Positions 59,875-64,000 of a DNA stretch of 64,000 bases are shown in pieces. Both the position numbers and the translations under genes were made by a program. Positions within the stretch are counted from its first letter, which is position 1. Every line of letters begins with the position of its first letter. The stretch spans positions 1 to 64,000 of the forward strand of contig NZ_RZNH01000032.1 of NCBI RefSeq assembly GCF_013141825.1. The letters run 5' to 3'. The stretch comes from Marinifilum caeruleilacunae (GTDB lineage: Bacteria > Bacteroidota > Bacteroidia > Bacteroidales > Marinifilaceae). The notes below the pieces were generated by a model. That model was not told the origin of the DNA, did no database searches, and was given only the letters and a program-made list of their open reading frames with translations.

Positions 59875-61659
59875 CTAAAAACAATATCGATTCGCTTCAA
59901 TCAATTTTCTGGCAATCATTCTACGTTCTTCCTTACTGTTCAAACCACCGTGTTTGGTAAATCGTTTCAGGCCCAAAAGCATCATGCGCAATTCGTCGCC
60001 CGATGAAATGCTATTGGCAGCATCCTTGGCATTTTTATGAATGCGGTCGGCAGCATCGTAAAAGAATACCTTACACATGGCAATTTGCTCCTTACAAGCT
60101 TCTTCTCCTTTGGTTTCTACTAGTTTTTTTACGCGCAGTAGCATCGATTCGGCCACATAACAGTCGGTAATAATATCAGAAATATTCATTAAAATTTCCT
60201 GCTCCTTGCTCAGCTTTTGCATGAACTTTTGAGCAGCAGCACCGGCAACCAAAAGGGCTGCTTTCTTAAATCCTGCCACCAATTTACCTTCAGCAGCAAA
60301 CAGGCTTGTATCTTCCTCACCAAAATCAGGAATAGACATCAGTTCTTTGGCAACCGCTTGAGATGCTGCCAACAGAGGCAATTCATTTTTGAAGGCTTTG
60401 CGCAAAAGGTAATCCACTACCAGCATGCGGTTAATTTCATTGGTTCCCTCAAAAATACGATTGATACGTGCATCGCGATAAGCGCGTTCCATTGGTGCTT
60501 CGGCCGAGTAGCCCATTCCACCATAAATTTGCACGCCTTCATCAACCACATAATCCAGGGCTTCCGATGCGGCCACTTTTAAAATGGCAGCTTCGGCAGC
60601 AAACTCTTTTTGCGCCTGAACCGAAGCATTTTCTTTGCTCATGCCTTCTTCAATCAGGTGATGTTTTAGGTTTTGAACATCGTTGCTACAGCGATAAATG
60701 GCCGATTCGATGGCATAGGTTCTAATGGCCTGTTCGGCAATTTTAAACTGGATGGCACCAAAATTGGCAATTTCTCTTCCAAATTGAATGCGCTCGTTCG
60801 AATAATTAATGGAATTGCTGATTACCTTTTTGCCAGCACCCAAAACAGCGGCAGCCAGTTTAATTCTTCCATTGTTCAGAATGTTCAAGGCAATTTTAAA
60901 ACCTTGCTCCCTTTCTCCCAGTAGGTTTTCAACAGGAATTTCGCAATTCTCGAAAAACATCATACAGGTCGACGAACCTTTAATTCCCATTTTCTTTTCT
61001 TCCTGTCCAAGGCTAATTCCAGGGAAGTTCTTCTCTACAATAAAAGCACTTAAATTCTTGTCGTCGTCAATCTTGGCAAATACCGTGTAAATGTCGGCGA
61101 ATCCACCATTGGTGATCCACATTTTTTGTCCGTTCAAAATGTATTTCGTGCCATCTTCAGAGAGTTTTACCTTACTTTTTCCCGAATTGGCATCCGATCC
61201 AGATCCGGGTTCCGTCAAGCAATAAGCACCTTTGTACTCGCCACTGGCCAGCATTGGCAAATACTTCTCTTTTTGCTCTTGAGTGCCATAATAAAGAATC
61301 GGCAAGGTGCCAATTCCAACATGGGCGGCATAGGCAACTGCAAAGGAACTGTAGGTTCCCATTACCTCTGTGCTGAGCATCGAGGTATTCATGTCTTGCC
61401 CAAATCCCCCATATTCTTCCGGCACAGCAATTCCCAGTAGCCCAAGTTCTCCGGCTTTGTCCATTAAATTGGTCATTAAGCCTTCTTCCTGTGCATCAAT
61501 TCTGTCTTGTAATGGGAATATCTCTTTTTCCTGGAAATCGCGACAGGTTTCCATAATCATTTTTTGTTCCTCAGAAATCTCCTCAGGAATGAAAATATCT
61601 TGTGGCATCGTTTCCTTCACCAGAAACTGACCGCCTTTTACTGTTTTTATCTTTTCCAT
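59875..61659 (-). CDS. fadE: Acyl-CoA dehydrogenase
   Basis: A 594-residue flavoenzyme for the first step of fatty-acid beta-oxidation, oxidising acyl-CoA to trans-enoyl-CoA with electrons passed to ETF. Family motifs: YGGFGQDMNTSMLSTEVMG, GAYCLTEPGSGSDANSG (flavin and substrate site), KMWITNGGFADIYTVFAK, the conserved REIANFGAIQFKIAEQAIRT, then YGGMGYSAEAPMERAYRDAR and RIFEGTNEINR with the catalytic Glu region. The extra C-terminal helical part (about 410-594) makes it longer than the 380-residue type and like FadE of Bacillus. It is the last gene of the operon, 59 bases after fadA. Confidence 0.93.
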   Translation of the reverse strand: MEKIKTVKGGQFLVKETMPQDIFIPEEISEEQKMIMETCRDFQEKEIFPLQDRIDAQEEGLMTNLMDKAGELGLLGIAVPEEYGGFGQDMNTSMLSTEVMGTYSSFAVAYAAHVGIGTLPILYYGTQEQKEKYLPMLASGEYKGAYCLTEPGSGSDANSGKSKVKLSEDGTKYILNGQKMWITNGGFADIYTVFAKIDDDKNLSAFIVEKNFPGISLGQEEKKMGIKGSSTCMMFFENCEIPVENLLGEREQGFKIALNILNNGRIKLAAAVLGAGKKVISNSINYSNERIQFGREIANFGAIQFKIAEQAIRTYAIESAIYRCSNDVQNLKHHLIEEGMSKENASVQAQKEFAAEAAILKVAASEALDYVVDEGVQIYGGMGYSAEAPMERAYRDARINRIFEGTNEINRMLVVDYLLRKAFKNELPLLAASQAVAKELMSIPDFGEEDTSLFAAEGKLVAGFKKAALLVAGAAAQKFMQKLSKEQEILMNISDIITDCYVAESMLLRVKKLVETKGEEACKEQIAMCKVFFYDAADRIHKNAKDAANSISSGDELRMMLLGLKRFTKHGGLNSKEERRMIARKLIEANRYCF

Positions 61660-61718
61660 ATAGCAGAGTTTTTGTGGTTTGTATATGTTTTTAGCATTCC
61701 CGTTACTGGGAAACTGTC

Positions 61719-62894
61719 TTATAGCAATTCAAAAATTCCGGCGGCTCCCTGTCCCGATCCTACGCACATGGTTACCATGCCATATTTTTGATTTCTTTTC
61801 TTCATTTCGTGCAGGAGCTGAACCGATAATTTTGTCCCTGTACAACCCAAAGGATGCCCCAAAGCAATGGCTCCACCATTTACATTGGTGATATCCGGAT
61901 TCATATCCAACTCTCTCATTACCGATAAAGCCTGCACAGCAAATGCTTCATTCAATTCAACCTGTTCGATTTGCGACATTTGCATGCCAGCTCGTTGCAA
62001 GACTTTCGGAATGGCCTCTACGGGTCCAATACCCATGTGTTTTGGTTCCACACCAGCAACGGCATATGAAACAAAACGAGCAATGGGCTGCACATTCAAC
62101 TGTTTTAGCATCTTTTCCGATACCACCAAAACAAAGGCTGCGCCATCCGATGTTTGCGATGAGTTCCCTGCGGTTACAGTTCCATTCTGCGCAAAAACCG
62201 GTCTTAACTTCGAGAGACCTTCCAGGCTGGTATCGGCTCTTGGTCCTTCATCCATAGTTACAAGGTGCTCTTTTGTTTCTGCTTTTTCTTTGCTGTTCAC
62301 AAAAGTCTCGCTTACTGTAATAGGAACAATTTCATCCACAAAACGGTTCACCGATAATGCCTCTAAAGCTTTTCTGTGTGAATGAAAAGCAAATTCATCC
62401 TGGTCTTCGCGCGATATTTTGTACTTTTTCTGCAGGGCTTCTGCGGTAATTCCCATGTTCCAATAATAATCGGGCTTCGATTTGGCAATGCCCAAATTAG
62501 GAACCAGTCGCCAACCTCCCATAGGCATGAGCGACATCATTTCCACACCACCAGCTAAAATACAATCAGCCAAACCGGCTTCAATTTTTGAGGCAGCAAT
62601 GGCAATGGTTTCCAATCCCGATGAGCAGTAGCGATTCACTGTCATTCCCGGAACCTGGATTTTATCCAATCCCATTAAGGAGATCATTCTTCCGATATTC
62701 AATCCCTGTTCGGCTTCTGGAGTGGCATTTCCCACTATTACGTCATCCACCATAAGGGGATCAAGGCTTGGTGTTTTCTCCATAATATGTTGTACCACCC
62801 TTGCGGCCATGTCATCTGGCCTGATGAGGCGAAGCTTGCCTTTTTTCGCTTTGCCAACGGCGGTTCTGTATGCGGCTACTATATATGCATTCAT
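61719..62894 (-). CDS. fadA: Acetyl-CoA C-acyltransferase (thiolase)
   Basis: A 391-residue thiolase that cleaves 3-ketoacyl-CoA with CoA to give acetyl-CoA in the last step of beta-oxidation. The catalytic residues are visible: Cys in MTVNRYCSSGLETIA (about 85-99), His in NGGAIALGHPLGCTG (about 340-354), and Cys in MVTMCVGSGQGAAG near the C-terminus. NEAFAVQALSVM is also typical. It stands between the FadN-like and FadE-like genes, the order known from the fadNAE operon of Bacillus. Homologous biosynthetic thiolases exist, so the degradative role rests on context. Confidence 0.94.
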   Translation of the reverse strand: MNAYIVAAYRTAVGKAKKGKLRLIRPDDMAARVVQHIMEKTPSLDPLMVDDVIVGNATPEAEQGLNIGRMISLMGLDKIQVPGMTVNRYCSSGLETIAIAASKIEAGLADCILAGGVEMMSLMPMGGWRLVPNLGIAKSKPDYYWNMGITAEALQKKYKISREDQDEFAFHSHRKALEALSVNRFVDEIVPITVSETFVNSKEKAETKEHLVTMDEGPRADTSLEGLSKLRPVFAQNGTVTAGNSSQTSDGAAFVLVVSEKMLKQLNVQPIARFVSYAVAGVEPKHMGIGPVEAIPKVLQRAGMQMSQIEQVELNEAFAVQALSVMRELDMNPDITNVNGGAIALGHPLGCTGTKLSVQLLHEMKKRNQKYGMVTMCVGSGQGAAGIFELL

Positions 62895-62998
62895 TGTAAT
62901 GTTTAATTTTTAGTGAGTAATGTTTAGCACAAAAAACATTGTTGTCAGCAATTAGTGAAGAATGAATTAATCATTAATCACCAATCATTAACCATTAT
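62895..62998. repeat. AT-rich low-complexity spacer
   Basis: A 104-base gap between two beta-oxidation genes. The part at 62945-62997 is made of short units (GAATTAATCATTAATCACCA, then ATCATTAACCATTA) like those around panB. No terminator or promoter was clear. Confidence 0.5.
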
Positions 62999-64000
62999 TT
63001 AGTTTCTAAGAATTTTACCTTTCTGTAACAGGCTTTGCATTCTTTCCAGCGTTTTCTTTTGCTGGCAGAGTCGAACAAAAGCAATTCGTTCCAGGTCGAG
63101 CAGGTATTTTTCGCTAACCAGGGCAGGTTCGCTTAGCTCTCCGCCACTTAGCACCTTTCCAAGTTCTATCGACAAATGTTTATCGTATTCGGAGATGAAA
63201 TTTCCCACTTCCATGCCATCGGCACCCGAATAAACCAGGGCCAGTCCTTCGCTTCCCAAAACGGTAATGTCTTTGGTTGGCAGAGGAGGTGTGTAGCCTT
63301 TTTCGAGCATTAGCAATGCTGCTTTTTTGGCATAGCTTAGCTGGTGCTTCTTGCTCACAATCACTTCGTCAACATCCTTACGGAGATATCCCAGTTCGAA
63401 GGCTTCGTAGGCCGACATCGACACTTTGGCCTGGCCAATACTTAGGAATTTATCGCGAAAGCGGTTGGTTCTGATATCGTCCTGAGCAATTTCTTTTGAC
63501 AGACGGTAGGCAAACTCTTTGGTTCCACCACCTGCCGGAATTACGCCAACTCCAAGTTCCACCAATCCCATATAGGTTTCGGCATGTGCAATCACCTTAT
63601 CGGTGTGCATGCAGAGTTCGCATCCGCCTCCGAGGCTCATTCCGTGTGGAGCGGCAATCACTGGCACCGAAGCATATTTCAATTTCAGCATGGTATTCTG
63701 GAAGGTGCGCACAACCATATCGAGCTCTTCAAACTCCTGCTCAATGGCAAGCATAAATACCAAGCCGATATTGGCACCTGCCGAGAAATTTTCTCCCTCG
63801 TTTGATATCACCAATGCCTTGTAATCACTTTCGGCCAGCTCTATCGCTTTGTTGATTCCCTGTATAATTTCACTGCCAATGGTATTCATTTTTGTGTGGA
63901 ACTCAAGGTTGATAATTCCATCTCCAATATCCACAATACTTGCTCCCTCGTTGCTCCAAATCGTTTTGGATGAACGAATATTATTGAGAAGGATTAAATT
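62999..64000 (-). CDS. fadN: FadN-like 3-hydroxyacyl-CoA dehydrogenase/enoyl-CoA hydratase, C-terminal part (cut by window edge)
   Basis: The frame is open from 64000 to the stop at 62999, giving 333 residues of the 3' part of a longer gene. The visible part is the enoyl-CoA hydratase (crotonase) domain: NEGENFSAGANIGLVFMLA with the oxyanion-hole segment, then APHGMSLGGGCELCMHTDKV and GLVELGVGVIPAGGGTKEF with the catalytic glutamates. A helical tail follows. In FadN proteins this domain comes after an N-terminal NAD-dependent 3-hydroxyacyl-CoA dehydrogenase domain, which would lie beyond the right edge. The whole enzyme performs the second and third steps of beta-oxidation. The gene starts the operon fadN-fadA-fadE. 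Confidence 0.88.
   Translation of the reverse strand, partial: NLILLNNIRSSKTIWSNEGASIVDIGDGIINLEFHTKMNTIGSEIIQGINKAIELAESDYKALVISNEGENFSAGANIGLVFMLAIEQEFEELDMVVRTFQNTMLKLKYASVPVIAAPHGMSLGGGCELCMHTDKVIAHAETYMGLVELGVGVIPAGGGTKEFAYRLSKEIAQDDIRTNRFRDKFLSIGQAKVSMSAYEAFELGYLRKDVDEVIVSKKHQLSYAKKAALLMLEKGYTPPLPTKDITVLGSEGLALVYSGADGMEVGNFISEYDKHLSIELGKVLSGGELSEPALVSEKYLLDLERIAFVRLCQQKKTLERMQSLLQKGKILRN

Noticed and set aside
61867-62385. 172-codon open frame antisense to the thiolase gene
   Set aside because: Antisense to a clear thiolase; the sequence lacks domains and is Cys/Ser-rich as expected from a shadow.

Overview
The window looks like the chromosome of a low-GC member of the Bacteroidota, probably an anaerobic or facultatively anaerobic Marinilabiliales/Marinifilaceae-type bacterium. 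The lineage is inferred from the gene families: a type IX secretion C-terminal domain paired with a PorP/SprF protein, SprB repeats, GLPGLI proteins, TonB receptors with carboxypeptidase-regulatory N-termini, and several promoters matching the Bacteroidota pattern TTTG-N(19-23)-TAnnTTTG. An [FeFe]-hydrogenase suggests anaerobic life. No rRNA, tRNA, CRISPR array or prophage was found.

Layout. 1-147: end of an IS3-family insertion sequence with the start of its transposase. 216-3296: a small HTH protein, then an NtrY-like kinase and an NtrC-like regulator. 3547-11986: a divergent operon for a MacB/FtsX-type ABC export system (membrane fusion protein, two large permeases, one ATPase) plus two proteins of unknown function. 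A candidate sigma-54 promoter and an upstream palindrome lie between the regulator and this operon. 12333-22945: a 3171-residue surface protein with five large repeats, 14 SprB-like repeats and a type B sorting domain, followed by its PorP/SprF partner. 23027-25437: a beta-helix lipoprotein and an exported endonuclease/phosphatase. 25480-28489: an [FeFe]-hydrogenase-like protein and a CCA-adding enzyme. 28700-29643: a cytosolic and an exported thioredoxin in tandem. 29709-33665: a thiamine salvage operon under a TPP riboswitch (outer-membrane receptor, PnuT-type permease, thiamine pyrophosphokinase). 33885-35144: a porin.

35201-40939 is a leftward cluster: a YwqK-like repeat protein, exonuclease VII (xseA, xseB), a DacB-type peptidase and a sensor kinase with a periplasmic-binding-protein-like sensor. 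Then come an unrecognised 227-residue protein, dnaK, panB (flanked by a 25-bp inverted repeat) and an RluA-type pseudouridine synthase. 46641-51263 is the most novel-looking locus: a 61-residue exported four-cysteine peptide, two GLPGLI paralogues and an 888-residue outer-membrane receptor-like protein, preceded by a structured leader. After it: cytidine deaminase, a LysM glucosaminidase, a DoxX protein, a large Asp-box propeller protein with a small lipoprotein, an ECF sigma factor with a two-helix membrane partner, a small membrane protein, and a fatty-acid beta-oxidation operon (fadN-fadA-fadE order) that runs off the right edge.

Limits: all family calls come from reading motifs, with no database search. 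Positions within proteins are approximate unless single residues are given.
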